From: Palauibacter sp022826685 | GTDB taxonomy: Bacteria; Gemmatimonadota; Gemmatimonadetes; Palauibacterales; Palauibacteraceae | Length of the DNA stretch: 64,000 nucleotides | Assembly (NCBI RefSeq): GCF_965221685.1 | Contig: NZ_OZ244907.1 | Reading direction: 5' to 3' (one strand) | Part shown: positions 16,253 through 24,695 of the stretch, in pieces | Numbering within the stretch: the stretch's first letter is position 1 | Layout of the letters: every line of letters begins with the position of its first letter | Made by a program: the position numbers and the translations under genes | The notes under the pieces: model-generated | Seen by the model: the letters and a program-made list of their open reading frames with translations, nothing else | The model's database searches: none | Told to the model about the DNA's origin: nothing

Positions 16253-17481
16253 GCCCCGGCCAGGAAGTCGGCGGCGGCGGACAGGCCGCCGGGTTCGTGC
16301 GCGATTCCGCTCATCTTCAGTCCCATCTCCACCCCGGCCAGCGCTCCCATCAGCGTGAGTTCGTTGAGGTCCCCGAGGTGTCCGATCCGGAACACCTTCC
16401 CCTTCAGGGGGCCGAGACCCGTCCCCAGCGACATGTCGAAGCGTTCAAGCACGACGAGACGGAACGCATCCGCGTCCTCCCCATCCCCCACCATCACGGT
16501 TGTCCCGGCGCTCGACACCGCCTTCGGGTCCTGACAGTAGTTGCGCAGACCCCAGGCGGCGACGGCCCGGCGCGTGGCCCCGGCGTGGCGGGCGTGGCGG
16601 GCGAAGGTGGCGTCGGCCCCCTCTTCGCGCAGCATCGCGAGCGACGCCTCGAGCCCGTAGAGGAGCGTGGTGGGCGGCGTGTATGGAAAATAGCCGCCCT
16701 CGTTGTCCTTCAGCATCGCCGTCCAGTCGAAGTACGAGCGCGGCGTCCCCGGCCCCGCGCGGTGGCGGGCGAGCGCCTTCTCGCTCACGGCGCAGAACCC
16801 CAGGCCGGGCGGGAGCATGAGTCCCTTCTGGGAGCCGCAGACGGTGACGTCCACGCCCCACTCCGCCTGCCGGTACGGGGTGGCGGCGAGCGAGGAGACG
16901 GTGTCGACCATGAGGAGGGCGGGGTGGCCGGTCTCGTCGAGCGCCTCCCGCACGGCGGCGATGTCGCTGGTCACGCCGGTCGAGGTCTCGTTGTGGACGA
17001 CGAGCACGGCGCGGATCCGCCGCTCCCGGTCGTCCGCAAGCCGCGCCGCGATCCTCTCCGAGTCCGCGGGGCGCCGCCAGTCCCCGTCGATGGCCTCCAC
17101 GCGCAGGCCGAGGTCCCGTCCCACCTCTCCCCACTTCGAGGCGAAAAACCCGTTGTTCCAGAGGAGGACGCGGTCGCCGGGGGAAAGGACGTTGGCGAGG
17201 GCGCTCTCCCAGCACCCGGTCGCGGAGGAGGGGAAGATGAAGACGTGCGCGGGGTCTCCGAACACCCATTTCAACCCGTCGAACAGCCCGAGCACCATCT
17301 CGCCGAACGCGGGTCCGCGGTGGTCGATGACGGACCGGTTCATGGCCTGAAATACGCGCTCGGGCACCGGGGTCGGGCCCGGGAGCTGGAGGAAGTGTCT
17401 TCCGCCGCGGTAGGTCAAGGGTGGCTCGCTCTTGTCAGGTCGGGGCTTCCGCCGATACAACTTGGCTCGTGACCCGCCCAA
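16249..17481 (-). CDS. Class V aminotransferase (serine/aspartate-glyoxylate aminotransferase type)
   Basis: A fold-type I PLP enzyme of 410 aa, most like alanine-, serine- or aspartate-glyoxylate aminotransferases. FLQLPGPTPVPERVFQAM and VIDHRGPAFGEM form the N-terminal signature. FPSSATGCWESAL, NETSTGV and MVDTVSSL line the cofactor site, and K219 in CGSQKGLMLPPG is the expected Schiff-base lysine. It would convert glyoxylate plus an amino acid to glycine plus a keto acid. The gene is coupled to dctPQM and divergent from a 2-hydroxyacid dehydrogenase. The start is uncertain: the ATG used overlaps the divergent gene by 61 bases, while a TTG at 17418 would remove the overlap. Confidence 0.87.
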   Translation of the reverse strand: MGGSRAKLYRRKPRPDKSEPPLTYRGGRHFLQLPGPTPVPERVFQAMNRSVIDHRGPAFGEMVLGLFDGLKWVFGDPAHVFIFPSSATGCWESALANVLSPGDRVLLWNNGFFASKWGEVGRDLGLRVEAIDGDWRRPADSERIAARLADDRERRIRAVLVVHNETSTGVTSDIAAVREALDETGHPALLMVDTVSSLAATPYRQAEWGVDVTVCGSQKGLMLPPGLGFCAVSEKALARHRAGPGTPRSYFDWTAMLKDNEGGYFPYTPPTTLLYGLEASLAMLREEGADATFARHARHAGATRRAVAAWGLRNYCQDPKAVSSAGTTVMVGDGEDADAFRLVVLERFDMSLGTGLGPLKGKVFRIGHLGDLNELTLMGALAGVEMGLKMSGIAHEPGGLSAAADFLAGA

Positions 17482-20405
17482 TCTCTCACGACCGCGCCGG
17501 TTCGCAACGGCCCCGGCCCGAACCCGACGCTCGACGCGAGGCTCGGCTCGAAGCTCGACTTCGGGCGGGGCTCCGGGGAGAGGTCCGGTTCGACCGTTTC
17601 ACGCGCGGGCTGTACAGTACGGACGCGTCGATCTACCAGGTCGAGCCGCTGGGGGTCGTGTTCCCGGAATCCGCCGGCGACGTGCGGCGGGCGGTGGAAC
17701 TCGCGGGGGAGCACGGGACGTCGGTCGTCGTGCGGGGGGCGGGGACGTCGCAGAGCGGCCAGTCGATCGGGCGGGGGGTGATCCTCGACACGAGCCGGGG
17801 GCTGGACGGGGTGCTCGACTTCGATCCGGCCGCCCGGCGCGTGGTCGTCGAGCCGGGGGTCGTGCTGGACCGGCTGAACGCGTTCCTGCGGCCGCACGGG
17901 CTCTTCTTCCCGATCGACGTGGCGACGGCGAGCCGCGCGACGCTGGGGGGCATGGCCGGCAACAACAGCGCGGGGTCGCGTTCGGTGCGCTACGGCCACA
18001 TGGTCGAGCACGTTCGCGGCATCGAGGCGGTGCTCGCGGATGGCCGACGGGTCGAGTTCCGCCGCGACGCCACGCCGGGCGAGACGGCCGGGGGCGGCCT
18101 CGGAGCCGACATGCGGGTGCTCTACCGGCGCGAGGCGGACGAGCTGGCGCGACAGGTTCCGGACGTCCCCCGGCACGTCGCCGGCTATGCGCTGCACCGG
18201 CTGGGCCGGGAGGGCGCCGGGCTGTCGGACCTTCTCGTGGGCTCGGAGGGGACGCTCGCGCTCTTCACCGCGCTCGAACTCGACCTTCAGCCCATTCCCG
18301 CCGTGCGCGCACTCGGCGTGTGCCGCTTCGACGGGACGGGCGAGGCGCTGGCCGCGGTACCGGCGATCGTCGCGCTCGAGCCGACGGCGGTCGAACTGTT
18401 CGACGCGACCGTACTCGGGCTGGCCGCGCAGATGCCGAGTTTCGAGCGGGTGCTCCGGCAGCTCGGGGAGGACGGGAGCGACCCGCCGCGCGATATACTC
18501 GTGGTCGAGTTCGCCGGGGACGACCCGGAGCGGGTCTCGACCTCCCTCTCGCGGCTCGAGTCCACGCTGGGCGGGATCGCCGTGGGCGTCACCCGCGCGG
18601 AATCTGCCGACTTCCAGGCCCGCATCTGGGCGATGCGCAAGGCGGGGCTCAGCATTTCAATGTCCCAGCCCGCCGCGCGCAAACCGCTCGCCTTCATCGA
18701 GGACTGCGCGATCCCGCTCGAACGGCTGCCGGAGTGGTATCGCCGGCTGACGGAGGTCATCGACCGCCACGCCACGCACGCCGTGTGGTACGCGCACGCG
18801 TCCGTCGGCTGTCTCCACGTGCGTCCGGCGCTCGACCTGCGGGACGGGGATGACGTGGAGCGATTGCGCGCGATCGCCGTGGACGCCTTCGCGCTCGCGG
18901 GCGAACTGGGCGGCTCCCATTCCGGCGAGCACGGCGACGGCTGGATCCGGTCGGAGTTCCTCGAGCCGATGCTGGGCGCGCGCCTCGTCTCGGCCTTCGG
19001 AGAGATCAAGCGCCGCTTCGATCCGGAGGATGTCCTGAACCCCGGGAAGATCGTCGACCCGCCCCGCATGAACGAACCCTCGCTCCTGCGGGCCCGGTAC
19101 GGACTGGAGACTCGACGGCTGCCGACGGCGCTCGACTGGGGGGCGTGGGGCGGCTTCTCGCCGGCCGTCGACATGTGCAACAACAACGGGACCTGCCTGA
19201 AGCGGAGTCCGGGGGTGATGTGCCCGTCCTTCCGCGCCACGAGCGACGAACGACATTCCACGCGCGGGCGCGCCAACGCCCTGCGGCTCGCGCTGTCGGG
19301 GCAGCTGGGGGACGACCCGTGGACGTCGCCGGAGCTGTACGAGGCGATGGACCTCTGCCTGGGCTGCAAGGGGTGCCGCCGCGAGTGTCCAACGGGCGTG
19401 GACATGGCGCGCATGAAGGTGGAGTTCCTGCACCGCCTGCGCGCCGAGCAACCGCTTTCTCCCCGGGACCGCGCGCTCGCGTACCTCCCCCGCTACGCAC
19501 CCCTCGTCTCGCGCGTGGCGCCGCTCGTCAACCTGCGGAACCGCGTCCCCGCGCTCGCCCGTCTCGGGGAACGCGTCGGGGGTCTGGCGGCCGACCGGCC
19601 TCTCCCGCACTGGTCGTCGCAGCCGTTTTCCCTGCCCTCCCGGCCTCCCGCCTCGATTCCCGGCCAGGAGAACGGCGGGCCGGGGGTCGCGCTCTTCGTC
19701 GATACCTTCACCCGCTATTTCGAGCCGGAGAACGCCCACGCCGCCGTTCGAGTGCTGGCACGGGCAGGCTACCGGGTGGAGGAGGCCGTCACTGCGGGAC
19801 GGCCGCTCTGCTGCGGGCGCACCTTCCTCAACGCGGGTCTCGTCGAGGAGGCGCGGACCGAACTCGACCGCACCGTCCGGGCGCTGAACCGCTTCATCGC
19901 CCGGGGGATTCCCGTGGTGGGACTCGAACCGTCCTGTCTCCTCACGCTGCGCGACGAACTGCCCGCGCTGGACCCGGGGCCCGAGGCCGCGGCGGTCGCG
20001 GACCGGGCCCAACTGCTGACCGAATGGCTCGTCGAAGCGGCGGCGCTCGACCGGCTCGACCTCGCTCCCCTTCCCGTCCGGCGCGTCCGCGTCCACGGCC
20101 ACTGCCACGAGAAGGCCTTCGGCGCGGACGGCCCGACGCTGGATGTCCTCCGCGCGATCCCCGACCTCGAGGTCGACGCGATCCCGGCCGGCTGCTGCGG
20201 CATGGCCGGCTCCTTCGGCTACGAGGCGGAACACGCCGAAGTCTCGCGGCAGGTCGCCGAACTCGAACTCCTCCCCACCGTCCGCGCGCTCGCCGACGAC
20301 GAATGGCTCGTCGCCAACGGCACAAGCTGCCGCCACCAGGTCGCCGACCTCGCCGACGCAACCGCCCGCCACGTCATCACCGTACTCGACGCTGCCGGCT
20401 CTTGA
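17421..20405 (+). CDS. FAD/Fe-S 2-hydroxyacid dehydrogenase (GlcD-GlcF-like fusion)
   Basis: This 994-aa flavin and iron-sulfur oxidoreductase would oxidise a D-2-hydroxyacid such as glycolate, D-lactate or D-2-hydroxyglutarate and pass electrons to the respiratory chain. The N-terminal FAD-binding domain shows VVRGAGTSQSGQSIGRG, NNSAGSRSVRYG and GSEGTLALFT, followed by a FAD-oxidase C domain. From about residue 590 come cysteine clusters (CNNNGTCLKRSPGVMC; CLGCKGCRRECPTGVDM). Two CCG motifs (GRPLCCGRTF; AGCCGMAGSFGYE) sit in the C-terminal GlcF-like part. The start is a GTG; a second in-frame GTG at 17469 is also possible. Opposite the glyoxylate-type aminotransferase, it suggests a glycolate to glyoxylate to glycine route. 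Confidence 0.9.
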   Translation: MARSCQVGASADTTWLVTRPISHDRAGSQRPRPEPDARREARLEARLRAGLRGEVRFDRFTRGLYSTDASIYQVEPLGVVFPESAGDVRRAVELAGEHGTSVVVRGAGTSQSGQSIGRGVILDTSRGLDGVLDFDPAARRVVVEPGVVLDRLNAFLRPHGLFFPIDVATASRATLGGMAGNNSAGSRSVRYGHMVEHVRGIEAVLADGRRVEFRRDATPGETAGGGLGADMRVLYRREADELARQVPDVPRHVAGYALHRLGREGAGLSDLLVGSEGTLALFTALELDLQPIPAVRALGVCRFDGTGEALAAVPAIVALEPTAVELFDATVLGLAAQMPSFERVLRQLGEDGSDPPRDILVVEFAGDDPERVSTSLSRLESTLGGIAVGVTRAESADFQARIWAMRKAGLSISMSQPAARKPLAFIEDCAIPLERLPEWYRRLTEVIDRHATHAVWYAHASVGCLHVRPALDLRDGDDVERLRAIAVDAFALAGELGGSHSGEHGDGWIRSEFLEPMLGARLVSAFGEIKRRFDPEDVLNPGKIVDPPRMNEPSLLRARYGLETRRLPTALDWGAWGGFSPAVDMCNNNGTCLKRSPGVMCPSFRATSDERHSTRGRANALRLALSGQLGDDPWTSPELYEAMDLCLGCKGCRRECPTGVDMARMKVEFLHRLRAEQPLSPRDRALAYLPRYAPLVSRVAPLVNLRNRVPALARLGERVGGLAADRPLPHWSSQPFSLPSRPPASIPGQENGGPGVALFVDTFTRYFEPENAHAAVRVLARAGYRVEEAVTAGRPLCCGRTFLNAGLVEEARTELDRTVRALNRFIARGIPVVGLEPSCLLTLRDELPALDPGPEAAAVADRAQLLTEWLVEAAALDRLDLAPLPVRRVRVHGHCHEKAFGADGPTLDVLRAIPDLEVDAIPAGCCGMAGSFGYEAEHAEVSRQVAELELLPTVRALADDEWLVANGTSCRHQVADLADATARHVITVLDAAGS

Positions 20406-20479
20406 CGGGGCCTCCTCCAACCAATCGTCGCCAAGTGGCGTCAAAACGTGGACGGAGAATCTTCGATCGATGGGGGCCA

Positions 20480-21562
20480 ATGACGGGGGGCGGATCGGTC
20501 TTGCCCGGAACTCTTTGCATCATCATGGGGCTGGTGCTCGTCCTACCTGCCACCGGACCTGCGGATGAGGTCGACGACTTCATCCGCGCGGAGATGGATC
20601 GCCAGAACATCCCCGGCCTCTCGCTCGCCATTGTACGGGACGGAGAGGTCGTCAAGGCCACGGGGTACGGCATGGCTGATCGCCGGCGTGGTATCCCGGC
20701 AACCCCGGAGACCGTCTATCGCATCGCCTCGGTGAGCAAACAGTTCATCGCGACCGGGATCATGCTCCTTGTCCAAGACGATCGACTCGACCTCGAGGAC
20801 TCCGTCACCCGATACCTGGATGACGCGCCAGCGGCCTGGAACGGAATCACGATCCGGCACCTCCTCACCCACACGGCGGGTCTCGTCCGTGAGGCTCCCG
20901 GTTTCACCTACTCGCGCGCCCAGCCGGGCGGAGACGTGATTCGCACGGCTTACGACCTCCCGTTGCGCTTCAAGCCGGGAGAGGAGTGGGAGTATTCGAA
21001 TCTCGGGTACTTCGTGCTCGCCGAGATCATCCGCGTGGTGTCCCGCCAGCCTTGGACCGAGTTCTTGACCGAACAGGCGTTCACGCCTTCGGGCATGGCG
21101 GCAACGTGGCCGACGAATACGACGGAGCCCGTACCGGATCTTGCCCAAGGGTATGTCGACAACGACGAACTTCGGGACGCACCCGACCTGCCGGCGCTAC
21201 GCCCGAGCGGCGCCTTTCTCTCCACCGTGATGGATCTCGCGGCCTGGGACGCCACCCTGCACACGGATCGCGTCCTGACTGCAGCCTCGCGCCGACAGAT
21301 GTGGACGCCGGTCACGCTCAACGACGGAAGCTCCCGTCCCTACGGCTTCGGCTGGCAAGTTGGCGAGCTGCGCGATCGCCGGCTCGTATTCCACCACGGC
21401 GGAATGCCGGGGGCGCACTCGACGTTCGCCAGGTTCGTGGATGACGGCCTGACGGTCATTGTTTTGATGAACCTGAACGACTCCGACATCGGCGCGATTC
21501 TCAACGGTGTCGCTTCGATCTATCTCTCCTCGTCGATGCCCGCAGCGTTCGCCGCCTCGTAA
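20480..21562 (+). CDS. Exported beta-lactamase-fold serine hydrolase
   Basis: A 360-aa class C beta-lactamase/esterase-family (PF00144 type) protein with an N-terminal signal segment (LCIIMGLVLVLPATGPADE). The catalytic serine motif SVSK is at 84-87 and the YSN motif at 171-173. HHGGMPG near residue 305 stands where the third active-site motif is expected. Such proteins are peptidases, esterases or wall-modifying enzymes; a resistance role should not be assumed. It follows the Fe-S dehydrogenase by about 75 bases on the same strand but has no clear functional tie to it. Confidence 0.87.
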   Translation: MTGGGSVLPGTLCIIMGLVLVLPATGPADEVDDFIRAEMDRQNIPGLSLAIVRDGEVVKATGYGMADRRRGIPATPETVYRIASVSKQFIATGIMLLVQDDRLDLEDSVTRYLDDAPAAWNGITIRHLLTHTAGLVREAPGFTYSRAQPGGDVIRTAYDLPLRFKPGEEWEYSNLGYFVLAEIIRVVSRQPWTEFLTEQAFTPSGMAATWPTNTTEPVPDLAQGYVDNDELRDAPDLPALRPSGAFLSTVMDLAAWDATLHTDRVLTAASRRQMWTPVTLNDGSSRPYGFGWQVGELRDRRLVFHHGGMPGAHSTFARFVDDGLTVIVLMNLNDSDIGAILNGVASIYLSSSMPAAFAAS

Positions 21563-21587
21563 CCCCTGCACGACGACGCCACCTGGG

Positions 21588-21616
21588 TTGACGCACTAAC
21601 CGTATCTAACTAGATT
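21588..21616 (+). promoter_or_regulatory. Promoter of the toxin-antitoxin pair
   Basis: TTGACG (21588-21593) and TAGATT (21611-21616) are separated by 17 bases, in a conspicuously A+T-rich patch before the antitoxin gene. The -10 element overlaps the palindrome described in the next entry. Confidence 0.5.
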
Positions 21617-21627
21617 TATAACTAGTT
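21608..21627. promoter_or_regulatory. Palindromic operator-like site before the antitoxin gene
   Basis: AACTAG (21608-21613) and CTAGTT (21622-21627) form an inverted repeat that covers the predicted -10 region. Phd/YefM-type antitoxins commonly repress their own operon by binding such palindromes, so this is the likely autoregulatory site. Confidence 0.5.
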
Positions 21628-21662
21628 TATTACGGACCTGAGTCGGAAGGCAGGGGCAACGG

Positions 21663-21905
21663 ATGCGAGAAGTCGGCACCTTTGAAGCGAAGACGCACCT
21701 CTCCGCGCTCCTCGAAGCGGTCTCGGCAGGAGAAAGCGTGATGATCACGAAGCGGGGGCGCCCCGTAGCGCAACTCGTTCCTCCCGACGCGCTCGACCGA
21801 CAGGCAGTGGACGCGGCGATCGCGAGGCTGAGGGCGTTGCGCGAACGACACGGCAGTCTCTCGGTCGAGGAAATCCTCGCCTTCCGGGATGAAGGCCGCC
21901 GGTGA
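21663..21905 (+). CDS. Phd/YefM-family antitoxin
   Basis: This 80-aa DNA-binding antitoxin begins with the family signature (REVGTFEAKTHLSALLEAV) and continues with GESVMITKRGRPVAQLVP, the usual beta-strand region. The C-terminal helix (about 45-80) would wrap the toxin. It is followed by the PIN toxin gene with a GTGA overlap, the normal order for such pairs. It probably neutralises the toxin and represses the operon through the palindrome upstream. Confidence 0.9.
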   Translation: MREVGTFEAKTHLSALLEAVSAGESVMITKRGRPVAQLVPPDALDRQAVDAAIARLRALRERHGSLSVEEILAFRDEGRR

Positions 21906-22342
21906 GATCCGCCGTCATCGATGGCTCCACCGCCGTGGCCTGGGCGATGATGGACGAACCCTCGGCCGACGCGGAGTTCGCGCTCGAACAGGTCAGGGTC
22001 CATGGCGGCGTGGCTCCGCAGCTCTGGTGGGCGGAACTGCGCAACGCCCTGCTGGTCGCGGAGCGCCGCGGACGCACGACGCCCGGCATCACGGACACGG
22101 CACTCGCAGCCCTCGACACGCTCCCCGTGCAATTGGACTACAAGCCGAATGGGCCGCTGGTTCTGCGACTCGCGAGAGAGCACTACCTCACGATCTACGA
22201 CGCGCTCTATCTGGAGTTGGCGCTGCGCGAGGATCGTCCCCTGGCGACGCTGGACCGCAAGCTCGGGCGGGCCGCCAAGGCGGAGGGAGTTGAACTGCTG
22301 CGTCCGGCTACGCGGCGAGCATCTCCCGTAGCCGGTCCTTGA
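21902..22342 (+). CDS. PIN-domain toxin (VapC-like ribonuclease)
   Basis: A 146-aa PIN-domain protein. The acidic residues expected for the metal-dependent nuclease site are all present: D7 (VIDGS), E45 (WAELRNAL), D100 (YDALYLELA) and D118 (LATLDRKL). The family cleaves RNA when free of antitoxin. The GTG start overlaps the antitoxin stop. Its last 35 bases overlap the 3' end of the convergent thioesterase gene, so the C-terminal residues after LLRP may be dispensable. Confidence 0.9.
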   Translation: MRSAVIDGSTAVAWAMMDEPSADAEFALEQVRVHGGVAPQLWWAELRNALLVAERRGRTTPGITDTALAALDTLPVQLDYKPNGPLVLRLAREHYLTIYDALYLELALREDRPLATLDRKLGRAAKAEGVELLRPATRRASPVAGP

Positions 22343-22745
22343 GCGGCGGCGGGATCTCGATCCCCTGCCAGTCCTGGCTGCCGTGTTCGCGGCGGGCGCA
22401 GACGACGGTCCAGTCGCTGCGCGCCACGACCTCACGACCGCTGGAACGTTCGATGGTGAAGTCGGCGGCGTAGCGGATCGCCTTGCGACGCACCTCTCGA
22501 ACACGGAGCCTCACGTCGACCTCGTCGCCGTAGCGGACGGCGCCCACGTAGTCGCACGAGACGGAGACGCGCGGCATCCCGAACACGGAATCCTCGCTCC
22601 AGCGAAAGCCGACGAGGTCGAACGACCGGTAGAGGGCGTGCTCGGCCTCCTCCATGAACTTCAGGAGCGCCGTGAAGTGGATGAGGTTCGCGGTGTCCGT
22701 ATCCGCGAACTCCACGCGCCGCGTGTAGACGAACTCGGAAGCCAT
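22308..22745 (-). CDS. Acyl-CoA thioesterase of the 4HBT/YbgC-FadM type
   Basis: A 145-aa hotdog-fold protein. FADTDTANLIHF near the N-terminus carries the conserved Asp of the 4-hydroxybenzoyl-CoA thioesterase group. The helix FMEEAEHALYRSFDL follows, then the strands of the hotdog sheet. It would hydrolyse an acyl-CoA thioester in the cytoplasm; the substrate is not evident. The ATG chosen directly precedes the domain. Convergent with the toxin gene and divergent from an alpha/beta hydrolase. Confidence 0.83.
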   Translation of the reverse strand: MASEFVYTRRVEFADTDTANLIHFTALLKFMEEAEHALYRSFDLVGFRWSEDSVFGMPRVSVSCDYVGAVRYGDEVDVRLRVREVRRKAIRYAADFTIERSSGREVVARSDWTVVCARREHGSQDWQGIEIPPPLKDRLREMLAA

Positions 22746-22812
22746 GTCGCAATCTATCACCCCTTCGAACCCTGGCAGCCCGCGACCTGGAGTCGGCGGG
22801 CCGGGAGGCGCG

Positions 22813-23484
22813 GTGGCGGTTGAACCCAGACACATCACGATCGAGCGGCGCGTGCGATTCGCGGTGTTCGAGCCGCACGAGCGGCCGGTAACCGAGATCT
22901 GGTTCGCCCTGCACGGGTACCACCAGCTCGCCCACCGCTTCCTGCGCTACTTCCAGCCGATTCACGAGGGCGCCCGGTGCATCGTCGCCCCCGAGGGGCT
23001 ACACCGGCATTACATCGAACACGAGTCACGCAAGGTGGGCGCTTCGTGGATGACGAGCGAAGACCGTCTCACAGACATCGAGGACTACGTCGGCTACCTC
23101 GACCGGCTCCACGCGCACGTACTCGCCGAGGAGTCACGACAGACGTCAGGCGGATCGGCGCCCCCGCGGATCGTCGGACTCGGGTTCTCGCAGGGCGTCC
23201 ACACCCTCTGCCGCTGGCTCGCGTTCGGCCGCGCCCGCATCGACCGCGCGATCCTGTGGGGCTCCACCGTCCCCCCCGACCTCGACCTGAGCGAACACGG
23301 GGCCACGCTCTCCGCCGCCGACCTCCACCTCGTCGTGGGGGATGAGGACGAGTACTTCGACCGGGCCGCCATCAACGCCCATGAGGCACGCCTCCGGGCG
23401 GCAGGCGTCGCGTTCACATCCCACACCTACGCGGGAGGACACCGGCTCGACGCGCGCGTCCTCCACTGCCTCACCCAGTGCTAA
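22813..23484 (+). CDS. Alpha/beta hydrolase (carboxylesterase/phospholipase-like)
   Basis: A 223-aa cytoplasmic alpha/beta hydrolase. The nucleophile elbow is GLGFSQG, the acid is likely in VVGDEDEYFD and the histidine in YAGGHRLD, as in small carboxylesterases and dienelactone-hydrolase-like enzymes. WFALHGYHQLAHRFLRYF forms the oxyanion region. A GTG with GGGAGG five bases upstream is preferred to an ATG at 22744, which would overlap the divergent gene start and add a Pro/Gly-rich tail. Substrate unknown. Confidence 0.82.
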   Translation: MAVEPRHITIERRVRFAVFEPHERPVTEIWFALHGYHQLAHRFLRYFQPIHEGARCIVAPEGLHRHYIEHESRKVGASWMTSEDRLTDIEDYVGYLDRLHAHVLAEESRQTSGGSAPPRIVGLGFSQGVHTLCRWLAFGRARIDRAILWGSTVPPDLDLSEHGATLSAADLHLVVGDEDEYFDRAAINAHEARLRAAGVAFTSHTYAGGHRLDARVLHCLTQC

Positions 23485-23523
23485 GAGGTGCCTCCACGTA
23501 GTCGCGAGGCCGACAAGACGATT

Positions 23524-23541
23524 GACCGCGTTCTAGCGGTC
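23524..23541. terminator. Hairpin between convergent genes
   Basis: GACCGC and GCGGTC pair around the loop GTTCTA just after the hydrolase gene, followed on the plus strand by a weakly T-rich stretch. It lies between two converging genes and may end transcription, but it lacks a long T run. Confidence 0.35.
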
Positions 23542-23557
23542 TATGGGATTTCGGATC

Positions 23558-24433
23558 CTATTCCGAGGCACGCCGAACCGTCGTATGTCGTAACCCTATG
23601 CGATCGAGTAACTCAATCGGAACCGCGAGCGACCGAAACTCGTCGGGCGGGATGCCAACGCCGGCGACACCGAGCACCGGCTCGGCACCTTGCAAGTACG
23701 CCTCTCCGACAACCCTGAGGGCCGCTCTTCCCGAGCTTAGCAGGGACGTTCTCTCAACCGCCTGCAGTCCGTTCTGGATTTGTTCGAGCACGGGGATGAC
23801 TTCAGAGACGACTGGCTCAACGTCCATCAGCAATGGGGCTCGCTCCAGGTCCGCTCGCCCCCGACTTCCCCAGCACTTCCGTCCTTTGGCCAAGAGCTTC
23901 TTCATCTCGAAGTTCACTTCCAATTTGTGTTCGAGCGTCTCGTCTTCACGCAATCGAGATGTGGTCCGCACGTACTCGATGGGTAACCCGCAGTGCTGCG
24001 CGTAGTTTCGAAGCCCGCAGAGGAACCTGTACGAGAAAGAACTATCATAGGCGTTGGCAAAGACGGTCTTGAGTCCCGCAACCTCTTTCGAGTCCGTGCC
24101 GAATCGACGTTTGAAGCGTGTCTCGTTGTACTCTGCGTAGAGGCGAAGGCTCGTGAGCACGCTAAGGAGTCTGCGGTTCATCTCCAGAGCCAAGAACTTG
24201 CCCTCGGCAACCGATGGGTCATCCTGCCCAGCGAGGGTCCGTAGTTCAGCGAGGGTTGCGCCGAAATCGCGCTCGTTGTTCCGACAGATTTGGAGGAGAT
24301 CCTCGGCACCGATGAATTCGTGAAGGTGCTCTACGGCCTCCTCATACGCCTCAATTTCGTCGGCCGAGATCTCCCTCAGCCCTCGAAACGTACCGCCTCT
24401 ATACGCCCATAACCGAGGGTGTGTCTGACTCAC
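23558..24433 (-). CDS. Unknown helical protein with a HEPN-like Rx4H motif
   Basis: I do not recognise a named family. The 291-aa product is helical, without signal peptide or membrane segment. Residues 142-147 read RNYAQH, in the context LCGLRNYAQHCGLP, which fits the Rx4-6H catalytic motif of HEPN ribonucleases, including the polar residue after the arginine. Charged helices flank the motif. The DNA is clearly poorer in G+C than neighbouring genes, and codon use looks different, which hints at horizontal acquisition. The GTG start has GGAGGG four bases upstream, and the gene lies 12 bases after the small membrane-protein gene on the same strand. A role in defence or toxicity is inference. 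Confidence 0.6.
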   Translation of the reverse strand: MSQTHPRLWAYRGGTFRGLREISADEIEAYEEAVEHLHEFIGAEDLLQICRNNERDFGATLAELRTLAGQDDPSVAEGKFLALEMNRRLLSVLTSLRLYAEYNETRFKRRFGTDSKEVAGLKTVFANAYDSSFSYRFLCGLRNYAQHCGLPIEYVRTTSRLREDETLEHKLEVNFEMKKLLAKGRKCWGSRGRADLERAPLLMDVEPVVSEVIPVLEQIQNGLQAVERTSLLSSGRAALRVVGEAYLQGAEPVLGVAGVGIPPDEFRSLAVPIELLDRIGLRHTTVRRASE

Positions 24434-24445
24434 ACCGCCCTCCGG

Positions 24446-24676
24446 CTAGCGTTCCAGGTCGTCGTCTCCGCGGCGACGACGGCGGCGGCGGGCTTCGAGG
24501 CGGCGGAGGAGGAGGGGGCTCACGAGGCCCGATGTCGTGCCGCCGATGAGGGCGAGGATCGCTACGGGGCCGGGGTTCGAGAAGGCCGGGAACTCGATCT
24601 GGGTGTTCATCCACATCCCGAGCGCCGCGAACACGATCGCGCCGACGACGAAGCCGAGCGCGGTGAGGCGGATCAC
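24446..24676 (-). CDS. Small membrane protein
   Basis: A 76-aa protein with two hydrophobic segments (about 3-22 and 35-58) and a very basic C-terminus (EARRRRRRRGD) likely to face the cytoplasm. No family recognised. It follows the RidA-like gene by 19 bases in the same direction. Confidence 0.5.
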   Translation of the reverse strand: MIRLTALGFVVGAIVFAALGMWMNTQIEFPAFSNPGPVAILALIGGTTSGLVSPLLLRRLEARRRRRRRGDDDLER

Positions 24677-24695
24677 GGAGCCGTGCGCCCGGCGT

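Noticed and set aside
18657..20480. A 607-codon minus-strand frame opposite the Fe-S dehydrogenase
   Set aside because: It has no recognisable domain, while the plus strand carries all flavin and iron-sulfur motifs.
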